From assembly GCF_902652685.1 (NCBI RefSeq), contig NZ_CACRUY010000006.1, forward strand, positions 83,391-147,390: a stretch of DNA of 64,000 nt, in the 5' to 3' direction. Numbering within the stretch: position 1 is the stretch's first letter; each line of letters begins with the position of its first letter. The notes below the pieces were generated by a model, which did not search any database, was not told the DNA's origin, and saw only the letters and a list, made by a program, of their open reading frames with translations. The position numbers and the translations under genes are program-made. Shown here one piece after another: positions 17,848 through 29,901 of this stretch. The stretch is from Mycobacterium sp. Marseille-P9652 (GTDB lineage Bacteria > Actinomycetota > Actinomycetes > Mycobacteriales > Mycobacteriaceae).

Positions 17848-18945
17848 GTGACCGATGACGTGCAGCACGGACCGTTGGAAGAGCGCCACCGCGAGCTCGG
17901 CGCCACCTTCGCCGAATTCGGCGGATGGCTGATGCCGGTGGCCTACGCCGGCACCGTCAGCGAGCACAACGCCACCCGCAACGCCGTCGGGCTGTTCGAC
18001 GTCAGCCACCTCGGCAAGGCGTCGGTCCGCGGCCCGGGCGCCGCCGGGTTCGTCAACTCCGCGCTCACCAACGATCTCGACCGCATCGGCCCCGGCAAGG
18101 CCCAATACACGTTGTGCTGCAACGACTCCGGCGGCGTCATCGACGACCTGATCGCCTACTACGTCGACGACGACGAGATCTTCCTGGTGCCCAACGCCGC
18201 CAACACCGCCGCGGTGGTCGAGGCGCTTGCGGCGGCCGCACCCGACGGCGTGACCGTCACCAACCAGCACCGTTCCTTCGCGGTGCTGGCCGTGCAGGGG
18301 CCGCGATCCGCTGCCGTGCTCACCGAACTCGGCCTGCCGGCCGACATGGACTACATGGCCTACGCCGACGCGTCGTACTCGGGGGTGCCGGTGCGGGTGT
18401 GCCGCACCGGCTACACCGGCGAGCACGGCTACGAACTGGTGCCGCCCTGGGAGTCGGCGGCCGTGGTGTTCGACGCGCTGGCCGCGGCGGTCCGCGCCGC
18501 CGGGGGCGAGCCCGCCGGCCTGGGTGCGCGCGACACGCTGCGCACCGAGATGGGCTATCCGCTGCACGGCCACGAGCTTTCGCCCGAGATCTCGCCGCTG
18601 CAGGCCCGGTGCGGCTGGGCGATCGGCTGGAAGAAGGACGCCTTCTTCGGCCGCGATGCGCTGCTGGCCGAGAAGGAGGCGGGCCCCCGGCGGCTGCTGC
18701 GCGGACTGCGGATGGTCGGGCGCGGCGTGCTGCGCCCCGGCCTGACGGTGCTCGACGGGGACGCGCCCGTCGGCGTCACCACCTCAGGGACCTTTTCCCC
18801 GACCCTGCAGGCAGGAATCGGGCTGGCGCTGATCGACACCGACGCCGGGGTCGACGACGGCCGCCGCGTGACCGTCGACGTCCGCGGCCGCGCGGTCGAG
18901 TGCGAAGTGGTGCGCCCGCCGTTCGTCGCCACCAAAACTCGCTAG
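17848..18945 (+). CDS. gcvT: Aminomethyltransferase (glycine cleavage T protein)
   Basis: T protein of the glycine cleavage system, moving the methylene of aminomethyl-lipoyl GcvH to tetrahydrofolate. 365 aa, GTG start. Family segments include [35 protein letters not shown] with the catalytic Asp of the VSHM/L motif, [30 protein letters not shown], and the C-terminal [19 protein letters not shown] standalone gene here; its partners are elsewhere. The upstream 41 bp are too short for a glycine riboswitch. Confidence 0.95.
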   Translation: MTDDVQHGPLEERHRELGATFAEFGGWLMPVAYAGTVSEHNATRNAVGLFDVSHLGKASVRGPGAAGFVNSALTNDLDRIGPGKAQYTLCCNDSGGVIDDLIAYYVDDDEIFLVPNAANTAAVVEALAAAAPDGVTVTNQHRSFAVLAVQGPRSAAVLTELGLPADMDYMAYADASYSGVPVRVCRTGYTGEHGYELVPPWESAAVVFDALAAAVRAAGGEPAGLGARDTLRTEMGYPLHGHELSPEISPLQARCGWAIGWKKDAFFGRDALLAEKEAGPRRLLRGLRMVGRGVLRPGLTVLDGDAPVGVTTSGTFSPTLQAGIGLALIDTDAGVDDGRRVTVDVRGRAVECEVVRPPFVATKTR

Positions 18946-18969
18946 CGGGGCGGATATACAATCGGGCCC

Positions 18970-20076
18970 ATGACCAGCGGCTCACTCGAGTTCACGGTTT
19001 CGCGCTCGTCGCACCCCGCGACCGACGCCGAACGTGAATCAATCCTGGCGGAGCCGGGTTTCGGCAAGCACTTCACCGATCACATGGTGTCGATCGACTA
19101 TGCCGACGGCCGGGGCTGGCACAACGCCCGGGTCATTCCGTACGGCCCGATCGAGCTGGACCCGTCGGCGATCGTGCTGCACTACGCGCAGGAGGTCTTC
19201 GAGGGGCTGAAGGCCTACCGCTGGTCGGACGGCTCGGTGGTGGCCTTTCGCGCCGAGGCGAACGCCGCCAGGATGCGGTCGTCGGCGCGGCGGCTCGCGA
19301 TGCCGGAGCTGCCCGACGAGCTGTTCATGGGGTCGCTGTGCCAGCTGGTCGAGGTGGACAACGCCTGGGTGCCCGCCGCCGGAGGCGAGGAGTCGCTGTA
19401 CCTGCGGCCGTTCATGATCGCCACCGAGCCGGGACTCGGGGTGCGGCCCTCCAAGCAGTACCGCTACCTGCTGATCGCCTCGCCGGCCGGGGCGTACTTC
19501 AAGGGCGGCATCAACCCCGTCACCGTGTGGGTGTCCACCGACTACGTGCGGGCCAGCCCGGGCGGCACCGGCGCGGCCAAGTTCGGCGGCAACTACGCCG
19601 CCTCGCTGCTGGCCCAGGCCGAGGCGGCGGACAACGACTGCGACCAGGTGGTGTGGCTCGACGCCGTCGAGCGCCGCTTCGTCGAGGAGATGGGCGGGAT
19701 GAACATCTTCTTCGTGTTCGGCAGCGGCGGCTCGGCCCGGCTCGTCACCCCCGAGCTGTCGGGGGCACTGCTTCCCGGCATCACCCGAGATTCGTTGCTG
19801 CAGTTGGCGATTGACGCCGGGTTCAGCGTCGAGGAGCGCAAGATCGACATCGACGAGTGGCAGAAGAAGGCCGCCGCCGGCGAGATCACCGAGGTGTTCG
19901 CCTGCGGCACCGCCGCCGTGATCACCCCGGTCGCGCGGGTGAAGTACGGCGACAGCGACTTCACCATCGCCGACGGCGAGCCCGGCGAGGTGACGATGGC
20001 GCTGCGCGACACGCTCACCGGCATCCAGCGGGGCACCTTCGCCGACACGCATGGCTGGATGGCGCGACTCGGCTAG
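18970..20076 (+). CDS. ilvE: Branched-chain amino acid aminotransferase IlvE
   Basis: Fold-type IV PLP transaminase, 368 aa, last step of Leu/Ile/Val synthesis and also active in methionine recycling in M. tuberculosis. The PLP lysine lies in [15 protein letters not shown]. Other conserved stretches are [37 protein letters not shown], and [17 protein letters not shown] start 24 bp after gcvT, same strand. Only 8 bp separate its stop from the convergent cobS stop; the membrane-protein gene Rv2209 that I recall between them in M. tuberculosis is missing. Confidence 0.97.
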   Translation: MTSGSLEFTVSRSSHPATDAERESILAEPGFGKHFTDHMVSIDYADGRGWHNARVIPYGPIELDPSAIVLHYAQEVFEGLKAYRWSDGSVVAFRAEANAARMRSSARRLAMPELPDELFMGSLCQLVEVDNAWVPAAGGEESLYLRPFMIATEPGLGVRPSKQYRYLLIASPAGAYFKGGINPVTVWVSTDYVRASPGGTGAAKFGGNYAASLLAQAEAADNDCDQVVWLDAVERRFVEEMGGMNIFFVFGSGGSARLVTPELSGALLPGITRDSLLQLAIDAGFSVEERKIDIDEWQKKAAAGEITEVFACGTAAVITPVARVKYGDSDFTIADGEPGEVTMALRDTLTGIQRGTFADTHGWMARLG

Positions 20077-20084
20077 CCGACGGC

Positions 20085-20825
20085 CTAGAACCGCACCACC
20101 GCCGCCAGCGTCACCGCGCACACCGTGGTCGTGAGCTCGATCGCGGCGCCCAGCACGTCGCCGGTGATCCCGCCGAACCGGCGGGTGCAGTGCGCGACCA
20201 GGGCCGCCGAGCAGCCGAGCGCCAGCAGCGCCGCGCCGGGGCCCTGCCACACCCGCGGGCCCGCCGCCGCCGACCCGGCGAGCAGCACCGCCACCCAGGC
20301 CGCCACCACCGGCGCCGGCTGGCTGGCCGCCACCCGCGCCCCCAGCGCGCTGCCCTCGGCGGCGGGCACCGCCCGCCGGCACGCCAACACCGCGGCCACC
20401 CGGCCGGCGGCCACTGCGACGACGATCGCCGCCGGCCGCAGCGCGGGAAAAGCCAAGCCCTGCAACAAGACAACGAAGACGATCGCCGCCACGCCGAACG
20501 GTCCCGTCGAGCCGTCGCGCATCACCGCCAGCGCCCGCGGAGGCGGTCCGTAGCAGCCGAGCCCGTCGGCCGTGTCGGCCACGCCGTCGAGGTGCAGGCC
20601 GCGGGTCGCGAGCGCCAGCGCGGCGACCGCCAGCACCCCGGCCAGCGGGCTGGACCGGCCGAACGCCAACTCGCCGCCCCACGTCACACCGGCGACCAGC
20701 GCGCCCAGCGCACAACCCACGAGCGGCAGCGCAGTCATCGCGCCGCGGCCCAGCGGCGCGTGCCCGCCGCGCCCGACCGGAAGCACCGTCCCGAACGCGA
20801 AAGCGCTTGCCAGCGAACGGATCAC
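20085..20825 (-). CDS. cobS: Adenosylcobinamide-GDP ribazoletransferase (cobalamin synthase)
   Basis: Integral membrane enzyme joining adenosylcobinamide-GDP to alpha-ribazole to form the cobalamin nucleotide loop. 246 aa with six or so hydrophobic helices. The family signature is [13 protein letters not shown] with the Asp-rich metal site, followed by [15 protein letters not shown] and a terminal [15 protein letters not shown]. Starts at GTG 20825, overlapping the cobT stop by 4 bp (GTGA). Last gene of the cobU-cobT-cobS operon. Confidence 0.95.
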   Translation of the reverse strand: MIRSLASAFAFGTVLPVGRGGHAPLGRGAMTALPLVGCALGALVAGVTWGGELAFGRSSPLAGVLAVAALALATRGLHLDGVADTADGLGCYGPPPRALAVMRDGSTGPFGVAAIVFVVLLQGLAFPALRPAAIVVAVAAGRVAAVLACRRAVPAAEGSALGARVAASQPAPVVAAWVAVLLAGSAAAGPRVWQGPGAALLALGCSAALVAHCTRRFGGITGDVLGAAIELTTTVCAVTLAAVVRF

Positions 20826-21865
20826 GAGGGCGAACGGTCGGAGACGCCGGCCTCGCCGAACGTTGCCATCGACGCGAGCGTGGCGACGGCGGCCCGCAGC
20901 ACCGGCACCGCGAGCGCGGCGCCGCTGCCCTCGCCCAGCCGCATGCGCAGGTCCAGGATCGGCTCGAGTTCCAGCGCCCCGAGGGCCAGCGCGTGCGCCG
21001 GCTCGGTCGACCGGTGACCGGCCTGCCACCACTGCCGCGCGCCCGGCGCCAGGCGCTCGGCCACCAGCGCGGCGGCCGTCACCGCCATGCCGTCGAGCAG
21101 CAACGGCGTGCGCCGCACCGCGGCCTGGGCGCAAAAGCCGGCCAGTGCGGCCAGATCCGCGCCGCCGGCGCAGCGCAGCAGCGCGACCGGATCGGGCAGC
21201 ACCCGTCGGGCCCGGAACAGGGCGTCGCGGACCGCGGCCGTCTTGCGGGCCCAGCCGGCGTCGTCGATCCCGCTGCCGAGGCCCACCACCGCCACCGGTT
21301 CGGTGTTGGTCAGCGCCGCCACCAGCACCGACGCGGGTGTGGTGTTCCCGATGCCCATGTCGCCAGCGACGAGCAGGTCGGCGCCGCCGTCCACCTCCTC
21401 GTCGGCGATGGCGCGGCCCGCGGCGATCGCGGCGCTGGTCTCGTCGTCGGTCAACGCGTCCTGCGCGCTGATGTCCCCGCTGGAACGGCGCACCTTGTGG
21501 GTGCCCGTGCCCGGCTGCGGCGGGGCGTCGACCGCCAGGTCGGCCACCCGCACCGTCGCCCCGGCGATTCCGGCCAGCACGTTGACGGCCGCGCCGCCGG
21601 CCTCGATGTTCGCGACCATCTGCGCCGTCACCTCCGGCGGGTAGGCCGACACGCCGGACCGCGCGACGCCATGGTCGCCGGCGAACACCACGATCCGAGC
21701 GCGTTCCAATTGGCGTGGCGGACAACAACCTTGGCATGCGGCGACCCACGCCGACAGCTCCTCCAGGCGGCCCAGGGCGCCGCGCGGTTTGGTCAGCGTG
21801 TCCTGCCGTGCGCGGGCGGCCGCGGCCGCGTCCGCGTCGGGCGGCGACACCGGCGCGAAGTCCAT
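20822..21865 (-). CDS. cobT: Nicotinate-nucleotide-dimethylbenzimidazole phosphoribosyltransferase
   Basis: Makes alpha-ribazole phosphate from nicotinate mononucleotide and dimethylbenzimidazole, the lower ligand branch of B12. 347 aa. Visible: [54 protein letters not shown], and the C-terminal [21 protein letters not shown] with the catalytic Glu. ATG at 21865 shares its A with the cobU stop (TGATG), so the genes are coupled. Sequence upstream of this ATG in the same frame is the cobU gene. Confidence 0.96.
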   Translation of the reverse strand: MDFAPVSPPDADAAAAARARQDTLTKPRGALGRLEELSAWVAACQGCCPPRQLERARIVVFAGDHGVARSGVSAYPPEVTAQMVANIEAGGAAVNVLAGIAGATVRVADLAVDAPPQPGTGTHKVRRSSGDISAQDALTDDETSAAIAAGRAIADEEVDGGADLLVAGDMGIGNTTPASVLVAALTNTEPVAVVGLGSGIDDAGWARKTAAVRDALFRARRVLPDPVALLRCAGGADLAALAGFCAQAAVRRTPLLLDGMAVTAAALVAERLAPGARQWWQAGHRSTEPAHALALGALELEPILDLRMRLGEGSGAALAVPVLRAAVATLASMATFGEAGVSDRSPS

Positions 21866-22410
21866 CAGCCTTCCGACCGCTTGATCGGCAGCGCCTGCCC
21901 CGCCACCACCAGCACCACGCGGTCGCACAGCTCGGCGACCCGCTGGTTGAGGCCGCCCAACTCGTCGGCGAACCGCCGCCCCGCGGCGGTGGCCGGCACG
22001 ACGGTCAGCCCGACCTCGGGGCTGACCAGCACCAGCGCGGCCCCGAAATCACCGATGGCGTCGAGCATCTCGTCGACGGGGCCGGCCACCGAGCCGCCCT
22101 CCCAGGCGCCGGCGCGGTCCATGGCGCAGGTCAGCCAGGTGCCGAGGTCGTCGACGAGCGTGGGGACATCCGGCGACCGCCGCAACTGCGTTGCCACGTC
22201 GCCGCTTTCGACCGTGGACCAGTGGGCCGGCCGGCGGTGGCGGTGCTCCGCGATCCGCCGCGCCCAGGCGGGGTCGGCCTCACCCACTGAAGACGAGGCC
22301 CCCGGCGCCACGTAGCGCACCGGGCCGTCGGGCGGCAGACCCTGGGTGATCGCGTCCTCGGCCCACCGTGACTTGCCCGAACGGATTCCGCCAAGCACCA
22401 GGGTGCGCAC
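21865..22410 (-). CDS. cobU: Adenosylcobinamide kinase / guanylyltransferase
   Basis: 181 aa. Starts [19 protein letters not shown], with the P-loop GGIRSGKS of CobU/CobP. The guanylylated His region is [19 protein letters not shown], and [29 protein letters not shown] is the conserved C-terminal signature. Phosphorylates adenosylcobinamide and converts it to the GDP form used by CobS. First gene of cobUTS. In M. tuberculosis cobU sits elsewhere (Rv0254c, from memory), so the complete operon here is a difference. No B12 riboswitch can fit in the 27 bp upstream. Confidence 0.95.
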   Translation of the reverse strand: MRTLVLGGIRSGKSRWAEDAITQGLPPDGPVRYVAPGASSSVGEADPAWARRIAEHRHRRPAHWSTVESGDVATQLRRSPDVPTLVDDLGTWLTCAMDRAGAWEGGSVAGPVDEMLDAIGDFGAALVLVSPEVGLTVVPATAAGRRFADELGGLNQRVAELCDRVVLVVAGQALPIKRSEG

Positions 22411-22437
22411 CGCGGTCAGACGGCCTTCGCGCGACGA

Positions 22438-23094
22438 TCAGGCGACACGGCTGCCGCGCTCGACCTGGGGCCGCGGTGCCCGCATGCGGCGCATCTGGGA
22501 AGCCCGCCCCGCGGCGTAGAGGCCGAGCTTCCAACGGCTCTCGGTGTTGTTCGGGAACTTCGCGTCGACCAGCCGGCTGATCTTGCGCGCGAGGATGAGC
22601 CCGTCGACGGTCATCACGGCCATCAGCACCAGCATCGCCGGGGAGACATACAGCTGCAGCTGGGGCACGGCGAACATGACGAACATCAGGACCAGCGTCG
22701 ACGGCATGAAGAGGCCCAGCGCATTGCGCCGCGAGTCGACGATGTCGCGCACGTAGCGGCGCACCGGTCCCTGGTCGCGGGGCAGGAGATAGGCCTCCTC
22801 GCCGGCCAGCATGCGTTCGCGGCGCTCGGTCATGCGGGCGCGGCTGGCCAGCTTGTCCGCCCTGCGCTCCTCGCGGGTGAGCTTGGTGGCCATGGCCTTA
22901 CGGCGGGCCCGCGCCTCGGCGGCGGTCATCGGCGCCGGCGCGACCGGCTTGCGTCGGGTGTCGGTGCGCTTGGGTGTGGGCCGGCCCTTGGGGCCCGTCC
23001 GGCGCGCGCCGCCGGTGTCCGTCGTGGCGACTTCGACCACCGGCGCGGCGTCGGCGCTTTCGCCCTGGCCCTTTTTGCGGCCCATCAGCTTCAC
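22438..23094 (-). CDS. DUF3043 membrane protein (Rv2206-like)
   Basis: 218 aa. The N-terminal third is highly basic, with KGRPTPKRTDTRRKPVAPAP, and is followed by a charged coiled helix (ARRKAMATKLTREERRADK). Two transmembrane helices occur at about 127-170 (GLFMPSTLVLMFVMFAVPQ, VSPAMLVLMAVMTVDGLIL). The C-terminus is LVDAKFPNNTESRWKLGLYAAGRASQMRRMRAP. Start is GTG 23094; ATG 23085 (MGRKKGQG) is an alternative. Conserved in actinobacteria next to the cobalamin genes and glycerate kinase; function unknown. Confidence 0.87.
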   Translation of the reverse strand: MKLMGRKKGQGESADAAPVVEVATTDTGGARRTGPKGRPTPKRTDTRRKPVAPAPMTAAEARARRKAMATKLTREERRADKLASRARMTERRERMLAGEEAYLLPRDQGPVRRYVRDIVDSRRNALGLFMPSTLVLMFVMFAVPQLQLYVSPAMLVLMAVMTVDGLILARKISRLVDAKFPNNTESRWKLGLYAAGRASQMRRMRAPRPQVERGSRVA

Positions 23095-23281
23095 AGTCGC
23101 CAGGTTACTTCGCCGGGCGGCCCTCCCGAAATTGCCTCAACTGCGTGTGTATTAGTCATGCGCCAGCCGACCGTGAACCCCTACGCTTACGGGTAATGAA
23201 CGGCAACGTGTGATGAGCGGCACCATGGCCCCGGATGACACCGCCACCGGTCTGGCGCCCGGCCGTCTCCAACTCCCGGCC

Positions 23282-24361
23282 ATGCAGGTCCTGGTGGCCC
23301 CGGATTGCTACGGCGACACGCTGTCGGCGGTGGAGGCCGCCGCCGCGATCGCGACCGGCTGGACCAGGTCGCGCCCGGCCGACCGGTTCATCGTCGCGCC
23401 GCAGTCCGACGGCGGCCCCGGTTTCGTCGAGGTGCTCGCCGAGCGGCTGGGGGAGAAGCGGCGGCGCCTGCGGGTGACGGGCCCGCTCGACAACACGGTC
23501 ACCGCCGAATGGCTGTTCGAACGACGCTCGAAGACCGCGTACCTGGAGTGCGCGCAGGCGTGCGGGCTGGCGAAGCTGGGCGGCCCGCCCACCCCGGAGA
23601 CGGCGCTGGCGGCCCACAGCAGGGGGGTGGGGCAGCTCACCGCCGAGGCGCTGGGGGCCGGCGCGACGCGAATCGTGGTCGGGCTGGGCGGCAGCGCCTG
23701 CAGCGAGGGCGGGCAGGCGATGATCACCGAGCTCGGCGGCCTCGAGGCGGCCCGCGGGAAGCTGGCCGACGTGGAGCTGATCGCCGCCTCGGACACCGAA
23801 TACCCCATGATCGGGCCCTGGGGGGCGGCCAGGGTGTTCGGGCCGCAGAAGGGCGCCGACAGCGCCACCGTCGCAAAGCTGGAGGTCCGTCTCGAGGCGT
23901 GGGCGCTGGAACTGGAGGCTTTCGCCGGCCGCGACGTCAGCTCCGAGCCGGGCGCGGCCGCCGCCGGGGGCATCGGCGCCGGACTGCTCGCGCTCGGCGG
24001 CCGGTGCGAGTCGGGCGCGGCGATCATCGCCGAGCACACGCTGCTGGCCGACGACCTCGAGACCGCGGAGATGATCGTCACCGGTGAGGGCCGCTTCGAC
24101 GAGCAGTCGTTGCACGGGAAGGTGGTGGGCGCGCTGGTCGACCTCGCGCGTCCGCTCGGCATTCCGGTGATCGTGCTGGCCGGCCAGGTGGGCCTCGAGA
24201 ACTCGGTGGTGCGCTCGTCGGGCATCATGTCGGCGTTGTCGATCGCCGACTACGCGGGCTCGGTGCGGTTGGCGCAGGCCGACGCCGCCAATCAGCTGAT
24301 GGGATTGGCCTCACAGGTGGCGGCGAGGCTCGGGAATAGCGGTCCTGCAAGGTACCGTTGA
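23282..24361 (+). CDS. Glycerate kinase (GlxK family, Rv2205c-like)
   Basis: Phosphorylates glycerate with ATP, feeding it into glycolysis. About 359 aa from ATG 23282. Motifs: [21 protein letters not shown] at the N-terminus, [40 protein letters not shown] and the C-terminal [22 protein letters not shown]. The frame is open further upstream to 23210 with several GTG/ATG codons. The 23282 start is chosen because the fold begins there and M. tuberculosis Rv2205c has about the same length, but no clear ribosome site precedes it. Confidence 0.88.
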   Translation: MQVLVAPDCYGDTLSAVEAAAAIATGWTRSRPADRFIVAPQSDGGPGFVEVLAERLGEKRRRLRVTGPLDNTVTAEWLFERRSKTAYLECAQACGLAKLGGPPTPETALAAHSRGVGQLTAEALGAGATRIVVGLGGSACSEGGQAMITELGGLEAARGKLADVELIAASDTEYPMIGPWGAARVFGPQKGADSATVAKLEVRLEAWALELEAFAGRDVSSEPGAAAAGGIGAGLLALGGRCESGAAIIAEHTLLADDLETAEMIVTGEGRFDEQSLHGKVVGALVDLARPLGIPVIVLAGQVGLENSVVRSSGIMSALSIADYAGSVRLAQADAANQLMGLASQVAARLGNSGPARYR

Positions 24362-24431
24362 GGGAGTGGGTGACACCCCGGCGCGGCTTGCGCGGGCATC
24401 CACTCAAACCATCAGGCATGTAGGAGAAGCA

Positions 24432-24788
24432 ATGACGGTGCAAAACGAGTCGACCGCCAAGACCCACGGCGTGATCCTGACCGAGGCCGCCGCCGCCAAG
24501 GCGAAGTCCCTGCTCGACCAGGAGGGGCGCGACGACCTGGCGCTGCGCATCGCGGTCCAGCCGGGCGGCTGCGCCGGGCTGCGCTACAACCTCTTCTTCG
24601 ACGACCGGACGCTGGACGGCGACCTGACCGCCGAGTTCTCCGGCGTGACGCTGACCGTCGACCGGATGAGCGCGCCCTACGTCGAGGGGGCGTCCATCGA
24701 CTTCGTCGACACCATCGAGAAGCAAGGCTTCACGATCGACAACCCCAACGCCACCGGCTCCTGCGCCTGCGGCGACTCCTTCAACTGA
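24432..24788 (+). CDS. erpA: A-type iron-sulfur carrier / insertion protein (ErpA-like, Rv2204c)
   Basis: 118-aa HesB/IscA-family protein that delivers Fe-S clusters to target enzymes. The three cluster cysteines are visible: one in QPGGCAGLRYNLFFDD and two in the C-terminal SCACGDSF (CxC). ATG at 24432 preceded by AGGAGAAGC. Near-identical to M. tuberculosis Rv2204c as remembered. Client proteins could include LipA and the Rieske protein encoded in this window, but that is inference. Confidence 0.94.
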   Translation: MTVQNESTAKTHGVILTEAAAAKAKSLLDQEGRDDLALRIAVQPGGCAGLRYNLFFDDRTLDGDLTAEFSGVTLTVDRMSAPYVEGASIDFVDTIEKQGFTIDNPNATGSCACGDSFN

Positions 24789-24804
24789 GGTCAGCTGAGC
24801 GGCG

Positions 24805-25443
24805 CTAGTACGACGCGCCGGTGCGCAGCACGTACGAGCACACCGTGATCTGCCCGCGCTGGAACAGCAGCTGGGCGATGCCCTGCACTTGGTCGTGCGA
24901 CGGCCCCGAGGAGAGCGGCGACACCCGCAGGGTGAACAGCGCCTGCGCCTGGTACTGCGACAGATAGACGATCTTGTCGATCGAGGTCACCTCGGCCTCG
25001 GAGAACTGCTTGCGGAACGCGTCGCTGCTCTGATGGGCCAGCGACAGGTCGAGCCGCTTGTCGCGGACCCCGTCGTACATGCCGCACAGGGCGTTGCGGA
25101 CGATCTCGTCGACGTCCCGGCGCTCGAGGGCGTTGAAGTAGTTCTGGATCGCGCTCTTGGCCGCTCCCTCGGAGAAGGCGGCGCCGGTGTTGGCCCCGTT
25201 GGTCCGGACGCCGTACACGATCGCGACCGTGAGGGCGGCCACCACCGCCAGGGCCAGCGCAACGCCGATGACCAGCCGCCGCCTGGACCGTCGTGCCGGG
25301 TAGGGCACCGGCGCACCCTGACCGGCATAATTGGCCGGCGGGGGGCCGGGCTGATCGTGCGGGTATTCCAGCGGCGCGTTACCCGAGGGAGTCTGGGGTC
25401 CGTCGCTGCCGACACTGTCGTTCGGCGGGTGCGGACCGGCCAT
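24805..25443 (-). CDS. Membrane-anchored conserved protein (Rv2203-like)
   Basis: 212 aa. A Pro/Gly-rich cytoplasmic N-terminus (MAGPHPPNDSVG, then QPGPPPANYAG) precedes one transmembrane helix, LVIGVALALAVVAALTVAIVYGV. The extracytoplasmic domain begins GAAKSAIQNYFNALERRDVDEI and resembles the NTF2-like domains of mycobacterial membrane proteins. Cys in NALCGMYDG and TVCSYVL may pair. ATG at 25443 is preceded by AGGAG at 7 nt, which favours it over an upstream start. Function unknown. Confidence 0.83.
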   Translation of the reverse strand: MAGPHPPNDSVGSDGPQTPSGNAPLEYPHDQPGPPPANYAGQGAPVPYPARRSRRRLVIGVALALAVVAALTVAIVYGVRTNGANTGAAFSEGAAKSAIQNYFNALERRDVDEIVRNALCGMYDGVRDKRLDLSLAHQSSDAFRKQFSEAEVTSIDKIVYLSQYQAQALFTLRVSPLSSGPSHDQVQGIAQLLFQRGQITVCSYVLRTGASY

Positions 25444-25569
25444 CGAGGTACTCCTACGGCGGTAGACGGGGCTGGACGGGGCCAGGAGCGGTTGCCGCCC
25501 AGATCGGGTCGGTGGCAACGCAAGTTCCCTAGGCAGGCTAGCGCACGACTTCGGGACGTCTGAGCGTGA

Positions 25570-26583
<1,014 letters not shown>

Positions 26584-26625
26584 TTCGGCTGCTCGCACGG
26601 CCCTGGCCGGCTAACCGCCCGGCGG

Positions 26626-26676
26626 GCAGACCAAAAGCACAGCGACACGCCGGTTTTCGTGTGCTTGTGTGTCTGC
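26626..26676. terminator. Imperfect hairpin between convergent adoK and asnB
   Basis: Nested inverted repeats GCAGAC...GTCTGC (outer) and AAGCACA...TGTGCTT (inner) lie between the two convergent stops and could serve as a bidirectional terminator. There is no strong U-tract. By eye only. Confidence 0.45.
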
Positions 26677-26682
26677 TCGCCG

Positions 26683-28641
26683 TCAGAGCTGGACCGGGTA
26701 GACCGGCTCGCTGATCTGCGGCACCACGCTGTGCTCGACGAAGATCGCGTACCAGAGCAGGAAGATCAGGACCGTCCACAGCCGGCGGCTGTGGTCGGCG
26801 TCGCCGTTGCGGTGCTCGTCGAGCATGCGGCGCACGGCGTCGAGATCCACCAGTTGACCGGCCTGCCCGGCCCGCGACGCCGCGACCAGCGCATAGGCCC
26901 ACTCCTGCAGCTCGCCCGCGCGCAGCCAGTGCCGGATCGGCACCGGAAACCCGAGCTTGGGCCGGTGCAGCACGTGCGCCGGAACGATCGGCTCGAGAGC
27001 CCGCCGTAGCGCGTACTTGGTGGTGGTGCGGGTGATCTTGGCGTCGACCGGCAGCCGGGAGGCGACGGCGAACACCTCGGGGTCCAGGAACGGCACCCGC
27101 AGCTCCAGCGAGTTGGCCATGGTCATCTTGTCCGCCTTGACCAGGATGTCGCCGCGCAGCCAGGTGAACAGGTCGATGTGCTGCATGCGGGCCACCGGGT
27201 CCCAGCCGGCCGACTCGGCGTACACCGACGCCGTCACGTCGGTGTGGGTCCACTCGTCGCGGAACCCCGGCAACACGTCGCGAAGCTGGGCGTCGGAGAA
27301 GCTGCGGGCGTTGCCGTAGTAGCGCTCCTCGAGGGTCAGCGAGCCGCGGTGCAGCAGGCTCTTGCCGCGCATCCCCTCGGGCAGCGGCCGCGACACCTTG
27401 CCCATCGACCGGCGCAGCGGCCGGGGGAGATAGTCGAACGGCTTGAGCGACAACGGTTCCCGGTAGATCGTGTAGCCGCCGAACAGCTCGTCGGCGCCCT
27501 CCCCGGACAGCACCACCTTGACGTGCTTGCGGGCCTCCCGGGCGACGAAGAACAGCGGCACCAGCGCGGGATCGGCGACGGGTTCGTCGAGGTACCAGAC
27601 GATTTCGGGCAGGGCGGCGACGAATTCGTCCGGGTGCACCACCTTGGCGATGTGGCGGGCGCCGATCGCCTCGGCGGAGGCCACCGCGACGTCGATCTCG
27701 GAGAAGCCCTCCCGCTCGAAACCGGTGGTGAACGTGATCAGCCGGGGGTTGTGGCGGATGGCCAGCGCCGCGATGGCCGTGGAGTCGATGCCGCCGGACA
27801 GGAACGCCCCGACGGTGACGTCGGCCCGCATGTGCTTGGCCACCGAGTCCTCGAGAACGGCGGTGATCTCGTCGTAGCGGGCCTGCTCGGTGTCGCGGGA
27901 GATCGGCGTGGCGGCGAAGCGCGGCGCGAAGTAGCGGGTTATTTCGGGCGGCCGGCCCGGGCGGATGCGGGCGTAGCAGCCCGATTCCAGGCGGCGCACG
28001 CCGCGGGTCAGCGTCTCGGGCTCCGGCACGTACTGCAGAACCGTGTAGTGCTGCACCGCCCGTTCGTCGATGGCCGTGTCGAACCCGACCAGATCGGCGA
28101 TGTCGAGCAGGCACTTCTTCTCGCTGGCCACCGCCGTGCCGCCGGTGCCGGTGGCCATGAACAGCGGCTTGATACCGAAAGGGTCGCGGGCGCAGAACAA
28201 TTCGCGGTTGACGGTGTCCCACAGCGCGAACGCGAACATCCCGCGCAGCCGGGTCAGCACGTCGGTGCCCCAGTGGTGGTAGCCGGCGACGATCGCTTCC
28301 CCGTCACCGTCGGTGGCGAACGCGGCGCCGTGGCGGGCGGCCAGTTCGTCGCGCAGTTCGAGGTAGTTGTAGATCTCGCCGTTGAACACCAGCACGTAGC
28401 GGCCGGGCGCCTCGGGTGGCCCCCACCGCAGCGGCTGGTGCGAATGCGCGATGTCGATGATGGAGAGCCGGTTGAAGCCGAACACGACGCTGCCGTCGTC
28501 GGGGTCCGTCCACGTGCCGGGCTCGTCGGGCCCCCGGTGACGCATCAGGTGCGACGAGCGGGCGATCGCACCGGCGGCGTCGTCGGTCGCGGCCGGTTCA
28601 CCCCCGGCCGGTGCCGCGAGGAACGCCAACAGACCACACAC
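26683..28641 (-). CDS. asnB: Asparagine synthetase, glutamine-hydrolysing
   Basis: Class II amidotransferase, 652 aa. The GTG-initiated protein begins [11 protein letters not shown], so Cys2 becomes the N-terminal nucleophile. The glutaminase domain (1-220) has [12 protein letters not shown] and [15 protein letters not shown]. The synthetase domain has the ATP PP-loop [15 protein letters not shown] and [17 protein letters not shown]. In mycobacteria this member is conserved beside the cytochrome genes and is thought to act in cell-wall amidation or amidotransfer as well as Asn synthesis; that role is not visible here. Divergent from ctaC. Confidence 0.95.
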   Translation of the reverse strand: MCGLLAFLAAPAGGEPAATDDAAGAIARSSHLMRHRGPDEPGTWTDPDDGSVVFGFNRLSIIDIAHSHQPLRWGPPEAPGRYVLVFNGEIYNYLELRDELAARHGAAFATDGDGEAIVAGYHHWGTDVLTRLRGMFAFALWDTVNRELFCARDPFGIKPLFMATGTGGTAVASEKKCLLDIADLVGFDTAIDERAVQHYTVLQYVPEPETLTRGVRRLESGCYARIRPGRPPEITRYFAPRFAATPISRDTEQARYDEITAVLEDSVAKHMRADVTVGAFLSGGIDSTAIAALAIRHNPRLITFTTGFEREGFSEIDVAVASAEAIGARHIAKVVHPDEFVAALPEIVWYLDEPVADPALVPLFFVAREARKHVKVVLSGEGADELFGGYTIYREPLSLKPFDYLPRPLRRSMGKVSRPLPEGMRGKSLLHRGSLTLEERYYGNARSFSDAQLRDVLPGFRDEWTHTDVTASVYAESAGWDPVARMQHIDLFTWLRGDILVKADKMTMANSLELRVPFLDPEVFAVASRLPVDAKITRTTTKYALRRALEPIVPAHVLHRPKLGFPVPIRHWLRAGELQEWAYALVAASRAGQAGQLVDLDAVRRMLDEHRNGDADHSRRLWTVLIFLLWYAIFVEHSVVPQISEPVYPVQL

Positions 28642-28786
28642 GGCGCCCCAGTATGCCGCACTCCGGCGGCATGCGTGGACGCCGCACCGGACGCGCTGGG
28701 CGGCCGACCGGCCGGGGTTTCGTCGCCCTCCTCAGCGGCGTGGTCTACGCTGCGTAGTATTCGATGTCCGAGCAGGAGGCGCCAAC

Positions 28787-29884
28787 GTGACACCCCGCGA
28801 GCAGGTCCGTTCGCACCGTTTGTCGCAGGGCCGGTTCCAGCGTCGTGCCCGAGGCGCTGACCGGGGCCTGGCCCGCCGTCTTCGCCCGTTGGCGCTGGCC
28901 GGAGTGCTCGGCGCGCTGGCGGTGAGCCTGAGCGGCTGCAGCTGGCAGCACGTGCTGGCCTTCGGCTGGCCGGACGGCATCACGCCGCAGGCGCACTACA
29001 ACCGGGAGCTCTGGATCGGCTCGGTGATCGCCGCCCTGGTCGTCGGCGTCATCGTCTGGGGCCTGATGTTCTGGTCGTCGGCGTTCCACCGCAAGAAGGC
29101 GACCGACACCGACCTGCCGCGGCAGTTCGGCTACAACATGCCGCTGGAACTGGTGCTCACCGTCACGCCGTTCCTCATCATCTCGGTGCTGTTCTACTTC
29201 ACGGTGGTGGTGCAGGAGAAGATGCTGCACGTCGACAAGGACCCCGAGGTGGTCGTCGACGTCACCGCCTTCCAGTGGAACTGGAAGTTCGGCTACCAGA
29301 GCGTCAAGTTCAAGGACGGCACCCTCAACTACGAAGGCGCCGACGAGGCGCGTAAGGCCGCCATGGTGTCCAAGCCCGAAGGCAAGGACGCCCACGGCGA
29401 GGAGCGCGTCGGCCCCATCCGCGGGCTCAACACCACCGACCGGACGTACCTGAACTTCGACAAGGTGGAGACCCTGGGGACGGCCACGGAAATCCCCGTT
29501 CTCGTGCTGCCGACCGGCAAGCGCATTCAATTCCGCCTGGCGTCGGCGGACGTGATCCACACATTCTGGGTGCCGGAATTCCTGTTCAAGCGCGACGTAA
29601 TTCCCAACGCCGAGGCGAACAACTCCGTCAACGTTTTCCAGGTCGACGAAATCACCAAGCAGGGCGCATTCGTCGGACACTGCGCCGAGTTCTGCGGCAC
29701 CTACCACTCGATGATGAACTTCGAAGTCCGGGCGGTGTCGCCCAACGACTTCAAGGCCTACCTGCAACAGCGGATCGACGGCAAGACCAACGCCGAGGCG
29801 TTGCAGGCGATCGCGCAGCCCCCACTTGCGGTGACGACCCACCCATTCGACACGCGCCGCGGCGAAATGACCCAAAGCCAGTAG
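28787..29884 (+). CDS. ctaC: Cytochrome c oxidase subunit II, CtaC
   Basis: Electron-accepting subunit of the aa3 oxidase, 365 aa. A lipoprotein signal ends in VSLSGC with Cys51. Two transmembrane helices (about 75-98 and 120-143) lead to the periplasmic CuA domain. CuA ligands are visible: [12 protein letters not shown] (His258) and [14 protein letters not shown] (Cys299, Cys303, His307, Met310). An actinobacterial insert rich in charged residues occurs at about 180-215. GTG start with AGGAGG upstream. Begins the ctaC-ctaF operon. Confidence 0.97.
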   Translation: MTPREQVRSHRLSQGRFQRRARGADRGLARRLRPLALAGVLGALAVSLSGCSWQHVLAFGWPDGITPQAHYNRELWIGSVIAALVVGVIVWGLMFWSSAFHRKKATDTDLPRQFGYNMPLELVLTVTPFLIISVLFYFTVVVQEKMLHVDKDPEVVVDVTAFQWNWKFGYQSVKFKDGTLNYEGADEARKAAMVSKPEGKDAHGEERVGPIRGLNTTDRTYLNFDKVETLGTATEIPVLVLPTGKRIQFRLASADVIHTFWVPEFLFKRDVIPNAEANNSVNVFQVDEITKQGAFVGHCAEFCGTYHSMMNFEVRAVSPNDFKAYLQQRIDGKTNAEALQAIAQPPLAVTTHPFDTRRGEMTQSQ

Positions 29885-29901
29885 GTGAGAGGACTTCCCC
29901 A

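Noticed and set aside
22411-22437. B12 riboswitch upstream of the cob operon
   Set aside because: 27 bp between the DUF3043 start side and cobU leaves no room.
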